This document shows, in pieces, positions 8,900-18,061 of a DNA stretch of 64,000 nucleotides; position 1 is the first letter of the stretch, and every line of letters starts with the position of its first letter. The notes beneath the pieces were generated by a model, which was not told where the DNA came from, made no database searches, and worked only from the letters and a program-made list of their open reading frames with translations. This DNA comes from Thermoflavifilum sp. (GTDB lineage Bacteria > Bacteroidota > Bacteroidia > Chitinophagales > Chitinophagaceae), in NCBI GenBank assembly GCA_023511875.1, contig JAIMAQ010000007.1:62001-126000 (forward strand). The letters run 5' to 3'. A program made the translations under genes and the position numbers.

Positions 8900-11023
8900 A
8901 TGAGCGAAAAAAGCTTCAGCATAGCATTAGTCGGGAATCCCAATTCTGGCAAGACTTCTTTATTCAATGTACTCACGGGTTTAAACCAGAAAGTGGGAAA
9001 TTTCCCGGGGGTAACGGTAGATAAAAAGATAGGCTACACGCAACTGGACTCGCATGTACAAGTCAAAGTGATTGACCTACCGGGAACTTACAGTATTTAT
9101 CCGCGTAGCACAGATGAATGGGTGACTTTCGACGTCTTACTGAATCCTCGAAATCCCGAACATCCCGATCTCATTGTATGTTTAGCTGATGCTTCCAACA
9201 TTAAGCGTAACTTGTTATTTTGCTCGCAGATCATCGACCTGAAAACCCCTGTGGTCATTGTGCTCACGATGATGGACATTGCCCAGCAAAAGGGCATCCA
9301 TATCGATCCTCTGGCCCTCGAACGCGAATTGGGCGTTCCAGTTGTGCCTGTTAATCCCCGCAAGGAGAGAGGAATTGCTGCTTTGAAAAAAACGATCTCA
9401 CAAACCATTGCTGGCCAATATCAACCTCCTGTTACCGATTTTATCCCCATCAGAGAGCTAGCTCCTGGTATCGCAGATCAGGTTCGAAAATACGTGGAGC
9501 TCAAGGGTGATTATCCGGCGCTTTTGGTTGCAGCTCATTATGAACAACTTCGCTTTCTCAACGGTGGCCAACGATTGGCTATCATGAATATTTTAGCCGA
9601 GCAGGCATTTAATCGTGCCCGTATTCAGGGTGAGGAAATCATGCAGCGGTATCAACGGATATCCCAGATCATGCAACGTGCGGTGGTCATCAACGACCCT
9701 CATCGCAAAAGCCTTATAACCGAAAAAATCGATCATGTATTGCTGCATCGATTCTGGGGGTATGTGATCTTGCTGGCCGTGTTGTTTTTGCTATTCCAGA
9801 GTATTTTTTGGCTTGCCCAGTATCCTATGGGCCTTATCGAGCAAGCATTTACGGGGATCAGTACCTGGCTAGGTGAGGTTTTACCAGAAGGCTGGTTTAG
9901 TGATATGCTGATCAATGGCATTGTGGCTGGGTTGAGTGGTATTGCCGTTTTTGTGCCCCAGATCATGATTTTGTTTGGGCTTATCACCATTCTAGAAGAT
10001 ACGGGCTATATGGCTCGGGTAAGTTTTTTGAGCGATAGGCTCATGCGGCAGGTGGGTTTAAACGGCAAATCGGTTATGCCCCTCATTAGTGGACTGGCCT
10101 GCGCAGTGCCGGCTATCATGGCTACGCGTAGCATTGAAAATTATAAGGAAAGATTAATCACCATACTGGTTACACCGCTCATGAGTTGTTCTGCGCGATT
10201 GCCTGTTTATATCGTTTTGATCTCCCTAGTGATTCCCGATCGCTATTTGTTTGGATTTCTGAGTTTGCAGGGGTTGGTGATGATGGGGCTATACTTGTTG
10301 GGCTTTTTTGCTGCGCTTATCGTAGCATGGGTGATGAAACATTTAATCCGATTAAAAGAGAAAAGCTATTTCATCTTGGAATTACCGGTATACCGAGCTC
10401 CTCGATGGAAAAATGTAGGTATCACCATGGTACAGAAAGCACGCATTTTTGTTACAGATGCAGGCAAGGTGATCATGGTGATTTCTATGATTTTGTGGGT
10501 GCTGGCTTCGTATGGCCCACACCAGCAAATGATGCAATTACGCACCCATTATGCCGAGCTTATCCAGCAACATCCGTTGCAAAAAGACGCTCTTTACACC
10601 CAGTATCAGGCTGAGAAATTAGAACATTCCTATGCGGGGATATTGGGCCATATCATTGAACCGGTGATTAAACCGTTGGGATTTGATTGGAAAATGGGTA
10701 TTGCCCTCATCACTTCATTTGCAGCCCGAGAAGTATTTGTGGGCACTATGGCTACTTTGTATAGTGTGCAAGGCGGTAAAGATGCCGATCGAGATACTTT
10801 GCGACAAAAGCTCCAACAAGCCCGTCATGCCGATGGGTCGAAAGTATATACCTTGCCTGTAGGTCTTTCGCTCATGATTTTTTATGTTTTTGCTATGCAA
10901 TGCATGAGTACATTGGCTGTCGTAAAACGTGAAACCAAGTCTTGGAAATTCCCCTTGATTCAAGTGACCTATATGACGGGATTGGCATATATTGCTAGTT
11001 TTATTACCTATCATATTTTTTAA
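8900..11023 (+). CDS. feoB: Ferrous iron transporter FeoB
   Basis: A polytopic inner-membrane Fe(II) importer with an N-terminal G domain. In 707 residues: G1 GNPNSGKT (12-19), G2-region FPGVTVD, G3 DLPG (59-62), and G4 TMMD (123-126) where NxxD is usual. A helical spacer (about 180-265) is followed by the membrane domain with two Gate halves. Conserved Cys motifs are SGLACAVPAIMATR and LMSCSARLPVY; the end includes FAAREVFVGTMATLYSV. No feoA or feoC gene is next to it and no FeoA domain is fused. It stands alone with its own promoter; recQ follows after 172 bp. Confidence 0.95.
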   Translation: MSEKSFSIALVGNPNSGKTSLFNVLTGLNQKVGNFPGVTVDKKIGYTQLDSHVQVKVIDLPGTYSIYPRSTDEWVTFDVLLNPRNPEHPDLIVCLADASNIKRNLLFCSQIIDLKTPVVIVLTMMDIAQQKGIHIDPLALERELGVPVVPVNPRKERGIAALKKTISQTIAGQYQPPVTDFIPIRELAPGIADQVRKYVELKGDYPALLVAAHYEQLRFLNGGQRLAIMNILAEQAFNRARIQGEEIMQRYQRISQIMQRAVVINDPHRKSLITEKIDHVLLHRFWGYVILLAVLFLLFQSIFWLAQYPMGLIEQAFTGISTWLGEVLPEGWFSDMLINGIVAGLSGIAVFVPQIMILFGLITILEDTGYMARVSFLSDRLMRQVGLNGKSVMPLISGLACAVPAIMATRSIENYKERLITILVTPLMSCSARLPVYIVLISLVIPDRYLFGFLSLQGLVMMGLYLLGFFAALIVAWVMKHLIRLKEKSYFILELPVYRAPRWKNVGITMVQKARIFVTDAGKVIMVISMILWVLASYGPHQQMMQLRTHYAELIQQHPLQKDALYTQYQAEKLEHSYAGILGHIIEPVIKPLGFDWKMGIALITSFAAREVFVGTMATLYSVQGGKDADRDTLRQKLQQARHADGSKVYTLPVGLSLMIFYVFAMQCMSTLAVVKRETKSWKFPLIQVTYMTGLAYIASFITYHIF

Positions 11024-11195
11024 TTTAAGAAGCTTTCGCTCAAAATTGTTTCAAATACTAGGCTATTTTGCTTGACTATTTTTACCGATTTGCTTAACTT
11101 CGTGTGCGCTTTTAAATAAATAAGCGAAAAGTATAATTTGTTTGCCTATTCCGTTTTCATAACGCATTGTCTGCAGACATTAAGTTTCCTGTGAT

Positions 11196-13484
11196 ATGGG
11201 TAAAAGAACCGTGAGATCATCAGCAGAAGAAGACCTTCTTTCTAGTCGAGCAGTAAAATCCCAATCCATCGAAGAACTGCCAGATATTACTTCCTCGGCA
11301 TATTTACATGCCCAACTTAAACTACATTTCGGCTTTGATTCTTTCAAAGGCAATCAAGAAAAAATCATCCGCAGCGTATTGATGGGCCGAGACACATTTG
11401 TGATCATGCCTACAGGCGGTGGCAAATCGCTTTGTTATCAATTACCTGCTTTAATCAACCCTGGGTGTGCCATTATTGTTTCTCCACTTATTGCTTTAAT
11501 GAAGAATCAGGTAGATCTGATTCGTTCTTACAGCAGCAAAGATCATGTGGCTCATTTTTTGAATTCCACGCTATCCAAATCTGAAATTCGGCGTGTACGA
11601 TCAGACCTGTTATCGGGGAAAACCAAGATGCTTTATGTGGCGCCCGAAACCCTTACCAAAGCCGAAAACCTGAGCTTTTTCCGGGATCTTCAAATTTCTT
11701 TTTTTGCTGTCGACGAAGCCCATTGTATTTCGGAATGGGGGCACGATTTTCGTCCAGAATATCGTCGACTCCGAGAAATGATCAATGCGATCAACGACGC
11801 ACTTCCCGTTATTGCTCTAACGGCTACGGCTACGCCAAAGGTACAGAGCGATATTTTGAAAAATCTAGAGTTAAAAAATCCCAATGTTTTCATTTCTTCT
11901 TTTAACCGCCCCAACCTCTACTATGAGATTCGGCCCAAACGTAAAAAAGAACAGACGCTGAAAGAGATAGTTCGCTTTATCATGCAACATCGGGGTAAAA
12001 GTGGCATTATTTATACCCTCAACCGCAAAACCACTGAGGAAATTGCTGATATGTTAGTGGCCAATGGTATCAAAGCAGTAGCTTATCATGCAGGATTAGA
12101 TGCGGCTACGCGTACGCAGCGGCAGGATATGTTTCTTATGGAAGAAGTCGAAGTGATTGTAGCCACCATTGCTTTCGGTATGGGTATCGATAAGCCAGAT
12201 ATTCGCTATGTTATTCATTACAATATTCCCAAAAGCCTTGAAAATTATTACCAAGAAACCGGTAGAGCTGGCCGCGATGGTCTAGAAGGGAAGTGTATTT
12301 GTTTTTATTCACACAAAGACATACACAAACTAGAGCAACTGATGCGCGATAAGCCACTTAGCGAGCGCGAAATGGGGGCTCAGCTCATCAACGAAATGGT
12401 GGCCTATGCCGAAAGTGCCGTTTGTCGTAGAAAATTTATCCTCCATTATTTTGGGGAACAGTTTACGGAAGAAAATTGCGGTCATTGCGATAATTGTTTG
12501 AATCCGAAAGAAAAAATCGAAGTCAAAAATCGAGTAGCTATTGTACTGCGCACCATTCAAGCGCTCAACGAACGTTTTGGAATAGACTACATAGTAGACG
12601 TTATATGTGGCCGGGTCACCACTCAAATCACTACTTATAAGCATGATAGCCTACCCGAATTTGGTAGTGGGAAAGAACATGATGCACATTTTTGGAATTC
12701 ACTGATCAGGCAAATGATGCTAGAAGGCCTCATTGAAAAAGATATTGAAGAATATGGCTTGTTAAAAATTACCGAAAAAGGCCATCAATTCCTAGCCAAA
12801 CCTTATCCGATTTATTTTTCCCTCAATCATCAATTTGATACAGATGAGGCCGATGACGATGAAACACCCACTGGAGCTGGTGTAGGAGCAGTTGATCCTG
12901 TCTTGTTTGAAATGCTCAAAGACTTGCGGAAAAAAGTAGCTAAAGAAAAGGGGCTTCCTCCTTTTGTGGTTTTCCTGGAAACCTCTTTAGAAGATATGGC
13001 TACACAATACCCCACTAACCTGGAAGAACTTGAGCGCATCCAGGGGGTGAGTAAAGGCAAAGCCCTGAAATTTGGGAAGCCTTTCGTGGAGGTGATTAAA
13101 AAATATGTAGAAGAAAATGATATCGAAAAGCCCGACGATTTTGTGATGAAAAGCGTAGTGAATAAAAGCGGGCTTAAAGTATTCATTATTCAAAATATCG
13201 ATAAAAAAATTCCACTCGAAACAATTGCTCGATCCAGAAATCTCTCCCTTTCTCAGTTGCTCGATGAGATGGAGACCATTGTAGCCAGCGGTACCCGATT
13301 GAATGTAGATTATTGTATTGATGAAGAGCTGGATGAATATGCTAAAAAAGAAATCATGGACTATTTTAAACATTGCGAGACCTCTAGCTTAGAGGCTGCC
13401 CGCGAAGCCTTGAGCGATGGAGATTACACGGTAGAGCAGCTCAAGCTGATGCGAATCAAATTTTTAAGTGAATACGGCAATTAA
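11196..13484 (+). CDS. recQ: ATP-dependent DNA helicase RecQ
   Basis: A 3'-5' superfamily 2 helicase for recombination and replication-fork repair. The protein is 762 residues, longer than E. coli RecQ (about 610), because of a 35-residue polar N-terminal tail and an extended C-terminus. Motif I is MPTGGGKS (71-78), motif II DEAH (173-176), and the RecQ-specific loop [14 protein letters not shown] follows. Motif VI is [13 protein letters not shown] zinc-binding set of four Cys (CRRKF...CGHCDNC, about 410-440), a winged-helix RQC domain and an HRDC domain (about 575-655) complete the standard order. A further helical domain of about 100 residues ends the protein. A promoter for tRNA-Phe begins right after its stop. 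Confidence 0.96.
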   Translation: MGKRTVRSSAEEDLLSSRAVKSQSIEELPDITSSAYLHAQLKLHFGFDSFKGNQEKIIRSVLMGRDTFVIMPTGGGKSLCYQLPALINPGCAIIVSPLIALMKNQVDLIRSYSSKDHVAHFLNSTLSKSEIRRVRSDLLSGKTKMLYVAPETLTKAENLSFFRDLQISFFAVDEAHCISEWGHDFRPEYRRLREMINAINDALPVIALTATATPKVQSDILKNLELKNPNVFISSFNRPNLYYEIRPKRKKEQTLKEIVRFIMQHRGKSGIIYTLNRKTTEEIADMLVANGIKAVAYHAGLDAATRTQRQDMFLMEEVEVIVATIAFGMGIDKPDIRYVIHYNIPKSLENYYQETGRAGRDGLEGKCICFYSHKDIHKLEQLMRDKPLSEREMGAQLINEMVAYAESAVCRRKFILHYFGEQFTEENCGHCDNCLNPKEKIEVKNRVAIVLRTIQALNERFGIDYIVDVICGRVTTQITTYKHDSLPEFGSGKEHDAHFWNSLIRQMMLEGLIEKDIEEYGLLKITEKGHQFLAKPYPIYFSLNHQFDTDEADDDETPTGAGVGAVDPVLFEMLKDLRKKVAKEKGLPPFVVFLETSLEDMATQYPTNLEELERIQGVSKGKALKFGKPFVEVIKKYVEENDIEKPDDFVMKSVVNKSGLKVFIIQNIDKKIPLETIARSRNLSLSQLLDEMETIVASGTRLNVDYCIDEELDEYAKKEIMDYFKHCETSSLEAAREALSDGDYTVEQLKLMRIKFLSEYGN

Positions 13485-13490
13485 TTTGCC

Positions 13491-13520
13491 TTGGTGCAGA
13501 AACGAAAATCCTTATCTTTG
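13491..13520 (+). promoter_or_regulatory. Promoter of tRNA-Phe
   Basis: TTG 13491-13493, 19-bp spacer, then TATCTTTG 13513-13520: a full match to the Bacteroidota sigma-A consensus. The expected start point near 13524 leaves a leader of about 24 bases before the mature tRNA. Confidence 0.75.
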
Positions 13521-13547
13521 CGGCCCCTGCCAGCAGGTTTGGGCGAT

Positions 13548-13623
<76 letters not shown>

Positions 13624-13667
13624 GATATCTTCCCATCTTTTCGTTTGGTTTAAACAAAAGAAAGAAA

Positions 13668-13689
13668 AATCCCGGCAATAGCCGGGATT
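13668..13689. terminator. Bidirectional intrinsic terminator between tRNA-Phe and amt
   Basis: Perfect 9-bp stem AATCCCGGC/GCCGGGATT around an AATA loop. On the - strand the stem is followed at once by a T-run (ATTTTTCT), suiting amt; on the + strand a TTTTT lies six bases downstream, suiting the tRNA transcript. Confidence 0.85.
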
Positions 13690-13715
13690 GAAGGTTTTTC
13701 GATGCCTTTCATTGA

Positions 13716-15110
13716 TTAAAGGCTCTCGTCGTGTTGACTAATATCTAGTCCGATTTCTTCATCTTCATCACGCACCCGCAAGGGATAAAGCCAGTTAATA
13801 AGCTTAAACAGTAACCAAGAAACACAAAATGCGTAAATCACCGCCACACACATGCCTAAAAGTTGGTGCCAGAAAAAAGAAACACCTCCGTACCAGAGCC
13901 CATTGTTTCCAGCGGGGTTGATTTTTGTACTAGCAAACACTCCCGTTAATATCATACCCACCATTCCCCCAATACCATGGCAGGGGAAAACATCAAGCGT
14001 GTCATCAATGGAAGTTTTCGATTTCCAATACACAGCCAGATTAGAAATTACAGCTGCTGCAAAGCCAATGAAAATACTTTGGGGGATACCTACATAACCA
14101 GCCGCGGGTGTAATAGCTACCAATCCCACTACTGCGCCGATGCAAAATCCAAGAGCAGAAGGTTTCCGGCCGCGTATGGCATCAAAAAAGATCCAAGACA
14201 AACCTGCTGCGGCCGATGCTGTGTTGGTCGTAGCAAATGCACTCACCGCAAGTGGGCCAGCCGTGAGGGCTGAACCTGCATTAAAACCAAACCAACCAAA
14301 CCAGAGCAAGCCCGTACCTAGCAACACATAAGTAATGCGTGCTGGTTTAGTAGGAGTTCCATATTGATGAACCTTGCGGGGTTTCAGTACCAGGGCACCA
14401 GCTAAAGCAGCACATCCAGCTGAGATGTGCACAACCGTGCCCCCAGCAAAATCGAGAACCCCCAATTTATATAAAAAACCATCGGGAGACCAGGTCCAAT
14501 GTGCCAGTGGGGCATAAACAAATAAGCTAAACAGAATCATAAACAACACATAAGCCGTAAACCGTATTCTTTCGGCCGTAGCCCCTACGACCAATGCTGG
14601 AGTAATGATGGCAAATTTCATTTGAAATAATGCGTATAGCAAAAGCGGAATGGTGAGCACCACCTGACCATTGACGCCTAGATTAGGGGCATGTGCGTTG
14701 AGACCATGAAAGAAAGCAAAGGTCAACGGATTACCGATTAATCCATGCCAGCTGTTTCCAAAGGCCAGGCTGAACCCGCACACTACCCAGAGCACACTCA
14801 TAAGCCCAGTGGCAATAAAACTCTGCAACATGGTGGAAATCACATTTTTTTTGCTCACCATGCCCCCGTAAAAAAAGGACAGGCCTGGAGTCATCAGCAG
14901 TACCAGCGCAGAGGCAATGAGCATCCACGCTATATCGGCTGTCTGATAAGCCTTGCTTTCTGGGAAATCGGCTACTACTGGGATAAATATGCCGGCGATG
15001 GCAATGAGTGCTAGCACCAGAAAGGGTAAGGCCGCCATGAGGCCCGTATGCTCGTGCCGGCTTAACGCTTTTTCAATAGTCGCTTCGGTTTTGATAGAAA
15101 CGTTCTCCAT
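13716..15110 (-). CDS. amt: Ammonium transporter (Amt/MEP/Rh family)
   Basis: Inner-membrane ammonium channel. About 464 residues: a leader helix (about 24-46), then the Amt core opening with ADIAWMLIASALVLLMTPGL and FFYGGMV, the family signature, and eleven membrane helices. Conserved pore and signature stretches include the segment DFAGGTVVHISAGCAALAGA and the C-terminal DDTLDVFPCHGIGGMVG. The start is taken as ATG 15110 (MENVSIKT). An ATG at 15122 and a TTG at 15128 are possible but lie within the likely promoter. No glnK (PII) gene adjoins. Upstream is a very A/T-rich 180-bp region. Confidence 0.94.
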   Translation of the reverse strand: MENVSIKTEATIEKALSRHEHTGLMAALPFLVLALIAIAGIFIPVVADFPESKAYQTADIAWMLIASALVLLMTPGLSFFYGGMVSKKNVISTMLQSFIATGLMSVLWVVCGFSLAFGNSWHGLIGNPLTFAFFHGLNAHAPNLGVNGQVVLTIPLLLYALFQMKFAIITPALVVGATAERIRFTAYVLFMILFSLFVYAPLAHWTWSPDGFLYKLGVLDFAGGTVVHISAGCAALAGALVLKPRKVHQYGTPTKPARITYVLLGTGLLWFGWFGFNAGSALTAGPLAVSAFATTNTASAAAGLSWIFFDAIRGRKPSALGFCIGAVVGLVAITPAAGYVGIPQSIFIGFAAAVISNLAVYWKSKTSIDDTLDVFPCHGIGGMVGMILTGVFASTKINPAGNNGLWYGGVSFFWHQLLGMCVAVIYAFCVSWLLFKLINWLYPLRVRDEDEEIGLDISQHDESL

Positions 15111-15292
15111 AAGGTTTAACATACACAAAATTTAAATTAAAAAATATTTTATTTGAATTTTATAAAAGCAAAAATATATTTTTTTGAAAAAATAATATCA
15201 ATAGAACAAATTTTTTTTATTATAATTTATTTAAACATCTGAAGAGAGAAATACTGCGAAACAGGGGAGATTTTGTTAGGGAAGGAGGAGAG

Positions 15293-17329
15293 TTAATGAT
15301 TGCCTAAGGAGCGGCGTTTTTGCTCTAGGGAAAAAAGCTGATCCCGCAGCCGAGCGGCTTCCATGAAATCGAGCTCACGGGCGGCTTTTTCCATAGCCTT
15401 TTTCACTTGTTTGATTTGTTTTTCCAATTGCGTGAGGGAGAGATATGCCGTTTCTGGTTCTGCCACTGCTTGCAGGGGAGTGGTTTCTGGTGTAAGTGAA
15501 GAGGGCTCGGCGTTTTCGCGAATATCGAGCACTGAGGTTTGACCCAAGATTTGTTGTACTGATTTATAGATGGTTTGAGGGATAATGCCGTGTAGCTCAT
15601 TGTAGCGGATTTGCTTTTCTCGACGCCGATTGGTTTCGTCGATGGTTTTTTGCATGCTTTCAGTAATGGTATCGGCGTAAAAAATGACTAATCCGTTTGC
15701 ATTGCGGGCGGCGCGGCCAGCGGTTTGGGTAAGTGAAGTTTGGTTGCGTAAAAAACCTTCTTTATCGGCGTCCAAAATAGCTACCAGAGAAACCTCGGGC
15801 AAGTCCAATCCTTCTCGAAGCAAGTTCACCCCCACAATGACATCAATTTTTCCCAGGCGCAGTTCTCGCAAGATTTCCACGCGCTCAAGGGTATCTATTT
15901 CGCTATGTATATATTTCGATCGGATATGCAGTCGCTTCAAGTAAGTATCCAGTTCTTCTGCCATTCGTTTGGTCAGGGTAGCCACCAGTACCCGTTCCCC
16001 ACGTTTTACCCGCTGATCAATTTCATCGAGTAGGTCATCGATTTGGTTTTGGCTAGGGCGCACTTCAATCGGAGGATCCACCAATCCAGTGGGTCGCACA
16101 ACCTGCTCTACTACTACGCCTTCGCATTTTTCCAGCTCATAGTCTCCAGGGGTGGCACTCATGAAGATGACTTGGTTCAGTAGACTCTCGAATTCTAGGA
16201 AGTTCAATGGCCGGTTGTCGAGAGCAGAAGGTAAGCGGAAACCGTATTCTACTAGAGTAAGCTTGCGGGAGCGGTCGCCTCCATACATACCGGCTACCTG
16301 AGGAATCGTCACGTGGCTTTCATCGATCACCATCAAAAAATCTTTGGGGAAATAGTCCAGCAAGCAAAAAGGGCGAGTGCCCGGGGCGCGGCGGTCGAAG
16401 AAGCGGGAATAGTTTTCAATACCGTTGCAATAGCCCAGCTCTCGAATCATTTCCAGATCGTAATTCACACGTTCCTGAAGGCGTTGGGCTTCCAGGTATT
16501 TCCCTTGCGATTGGAAATAGGCTACCTGTGCTGCTAGCTCGTCTTGAATTTCGGCGAGAATTTGCTGAAATTGGTCGCGTGGCGCCAGGTAGAGGTTAGC
16601 AGGGAAGATTGCCGCATCATCCATCAACATCAACCGCTTGCCGGTTTCTACATCAAACTGTTCGATACTTTCGATTTCATCACCAAAGAAAATGATCCGC
16701 AGGCCAAAATCGGCGTAAGGCAAATAAATTTCCACCGTATCACCCTTAACTCGAAAAGATCCACGAGTGAAATCGACCGTTGTGCGGTTATACAAAGCCT
16801 CAACCAATGAACGCAAAAATGCACTGCGACTAATGGTTTGACCAGTATGGATGCGAATGATATTGCGGGCATATTCTGTGGGGTTACCTATGCCATAAAT
16901 GCAACTCACACTGGCCACCACAATAATATCCCGCCGCCCCGAAAGCAAGCTGGAGGTGGCTTTTAGCCGGAGCTTATCTAGTTCATCGTTGATCGACAAA
17001 TCTTTTTCAATGTAAGTATCTGTGACAGGAATATAGGCTTCGGGCTGGTAATAATCGTAATATGATACGAAATATTCCACTGCATTTTCAGGAAAAAATT
17101 GTCGGAATTCTCCATAAAGTTGGGCAACCAGGGTTTTGTTGTGCGTTAATACCAGGGTAGGCTTTTGCACATTTTGGATGACATTGGCAATAGTAAAAGT
17201 TTTACCCGATCCGGTAACACCCAATAAGGTTTGAAACTTTTCTCCCCTGAGTATTCCTTCTGTTAATTGAGCGATAGCTTCTGGCTGATCGCCTGCAGGT
17301 GGATAGGCAGAAACTAGTTTAAAAGGCAT
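15293..17329 (-). CDS. uvrB: Excinuclease ABC subunit UvrB
   Basis: The damage-verification helicase of nucleotide excision repair; it receives DNA from UvrA and recruits UvrC. 678 residues, the usual length. Walker A GVTGSGKT (37-44), the beta-hairpin YYDYYQPEAYIP (about 91-102) that inserts between DNA strands, DEXX-box region DFLMVIDESHVTIPQ, helicase motif VI QTAGRAARN, and a C-terminal UVR coiled coil (about 632-668) for UvrC binding. ATG 17329 is the first in frame. A hairpin (17368-17386) lies upstream in the divergent region. No uvrA or uvrC gene is near. Confidence 0.98.
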   Translation of the reverse strand: MPFKLVSAYPPAGDQPEAIAQLTEGILRGEKFQTLLGVTGSGKTFTIANVIQNVQKPTLVLTHNKTLVAQLYGEFRQFFPENAVEYFVSYYDYYQPEAYIPVTDTYIEKDLSINDELDKLRLKATSSLLSGRRDIIVVASVSCIYGIGNPTEYARNIIRIHTGQTISRSAFLRSLVEALYNRTTVDFTRGSFRVKGDTVEIYLPYADFGLRIIFFGDEIESIEQFDVETGKRLMLMDDAAIFPANLYLAPRDQFQQILAEIQDELAAQVAYFQSQGKYLEAQRLQERVNYDLEMIRELGYCNGIENYSRFFDRRAPGTRPFCLLDYFPKDFLMVIDESHVTIPQVAGMYGGDRSRKLTLVEYGFRLPSALDNRPLNFLEFESLLNQVIFMSATPGDYELEKCEGVVVEQVVRPTGLVDPPIEVRPSQNQIDDLLDEIDQRVKRGERVLVATLTKRMAEELDTYLKRLHIRSKYIHSEIDTLERVEILRELRLGKIDVIVGVNLLREGLDLPEVSLVAILDADKEGFLRNQTSLTQTAGRAARNANGLVIFYADTITESMQKTIDETNRRREKQIRYNELHGIIPQTIYKSVQQILGQTSVLDIRENAEPSSLTPETTPLQAVAEPETAYLSLTQLEKQIKQVKKAMEKAARELDFMEAARLRDQLFSLEQKRRSLGNH

Positions 17330-17367
17330 ACGTTAAAATTACGAATTCTACACCAGCCAGTCATCAT

Positions 17368-17386
17368 CAGGTTTTACCCAAACCTG
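17368..17386. promoter_or_regulatory. Inverted repeat in the uvrB / DUF5606 divergent region
   Basis: CAGGTTT (17368-17374), loop TACCC, AAACCTG (17380-17386). It lies about 40 bp upstream of the uvrB ATG, where uvrB's promoter should be, and about 80 bp before the promoter of the next + strand gene. It is not downstream of any gene, so an operator is more likely than a terminator. Confidence 0.4.
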
Positions 17387-17465
17387 GGCTAAACGCATTT
17401 TTTGACAAGGGCTTAGCAGTTTCCAATTTTTGAGAATCAGCGGTATAGCTGCATTTTAGGTTGGC

Positions 17466-17497
17466 TTTGGCGGGTTATTGAGGTAATGCTACTTTTG
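17466..17497 (+). promoter_or_regulatory. Promoter of the DUF5606 / M3 peptidase unit
   Basis: TTTG at 17466-17469, a 20-bp spacer and TACTTTTG at 17490-17497 fit the Bacteroidota consensus exactly. The start point would be near 17501, 26 bases before the ATG. Confidence 0.75.
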
Positions 17498-17526
17498 CAG
17501 GAATATTTGACGTAAACATTTCAAGG

Positions 17527-18060
17527 ATGGCTTATAAAGATATTGTTTCTATCAGTGGATTACCGGGTTTATACGAAATGTTGTCTAGTAAAGCCGAGGG
17601 CGGCATTGTACGTTCTTTACAAGACAAATCGACCCGTTTCGTTTCGGCTCGTTTGCATCGGTTTACCCCTATTGAAACCATAGAAGTATTTACCACCGGT
17701 GCCAATGTGCCTTTAGCAGGGGTTTTTAAAGCTATGCAGGCTCAGGAAGACAAGCATCCTATTCCCGATTCTAGCAAGGCCAATGAAAAAGCGTTGCGGG
17801 AATATTTTGATCAAGTCTTTCCGGAACTTGATGATCAAAGAGTGTATTTGAGTGATCTAAAGAAAATGGTACGCTGGTACATGCAGCTCAAAGAGCACAA
17901 TTTATTGCCAGTCTATACTACGCCCGAAGAGCCATCCGAGCAGGGTACTTCTGCTTCCACAACAAATGTTTCGTTGGAAGAAACTGCTGAGCCTGGTTCC
18001 CAAACTTCCTCATCAAAGTCTAAATCTACTCGCTCACGCAAAAAAAAGAATACTGAGTAG
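17527..18060 (+). CDS. DUF5606-family protein
   Basis: 177 residues. The first 135 or so form a conserved small domain of unknown function starting AYKDIVSISGLPGLYEM and containing DKSTRFVSARLHRFTPIETI; it resembles the DUF5606 family found in Bacteroidota. The last 35 residues are a Ser/Thr/Lys-rich disordered tail ending in a basic cluster, SKSTRSRKKKN, that could contact nucleic acid. There is no signal peptide or membrane helix, so it is cytoplasmic. It leads an operon: the M3 peptidase ATG follows its stop by 1 bp. Function is unknown. Confidence 0.8.
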   Translation: MAYKDIVSISGLPGLYEMLSSKAEGGIVRSLQDKSTRFVSARLHRFTPIETIEVFTTGANVPLAGVFKAMQAQEDKHPIPDSSKANEKALREYFDQVFPELDDQRVYLSDLKKMVRWYMQLKEHNLLPVYTTPEEPSEQGTSASTTNVSLEETAEPGSQTSSSKSKSTRSRKKKNTE

Positions 18061-18061
18061 C

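Noticed and set aside
11103-11135. Weak pairing CGCTT...AAGCG in the feoB-recQ gap, considered as a terminator.
   Set aside because: Five base pairs and no T-run; recQ promoter elements there are also unclear.
15111-15128. TTG (15128) and ATG (15122) as starts for amt.
   Set aside because: They overlap a TAAATTTTG element that may be the -7 region; ATG 15110 gives a normal N-terminus.
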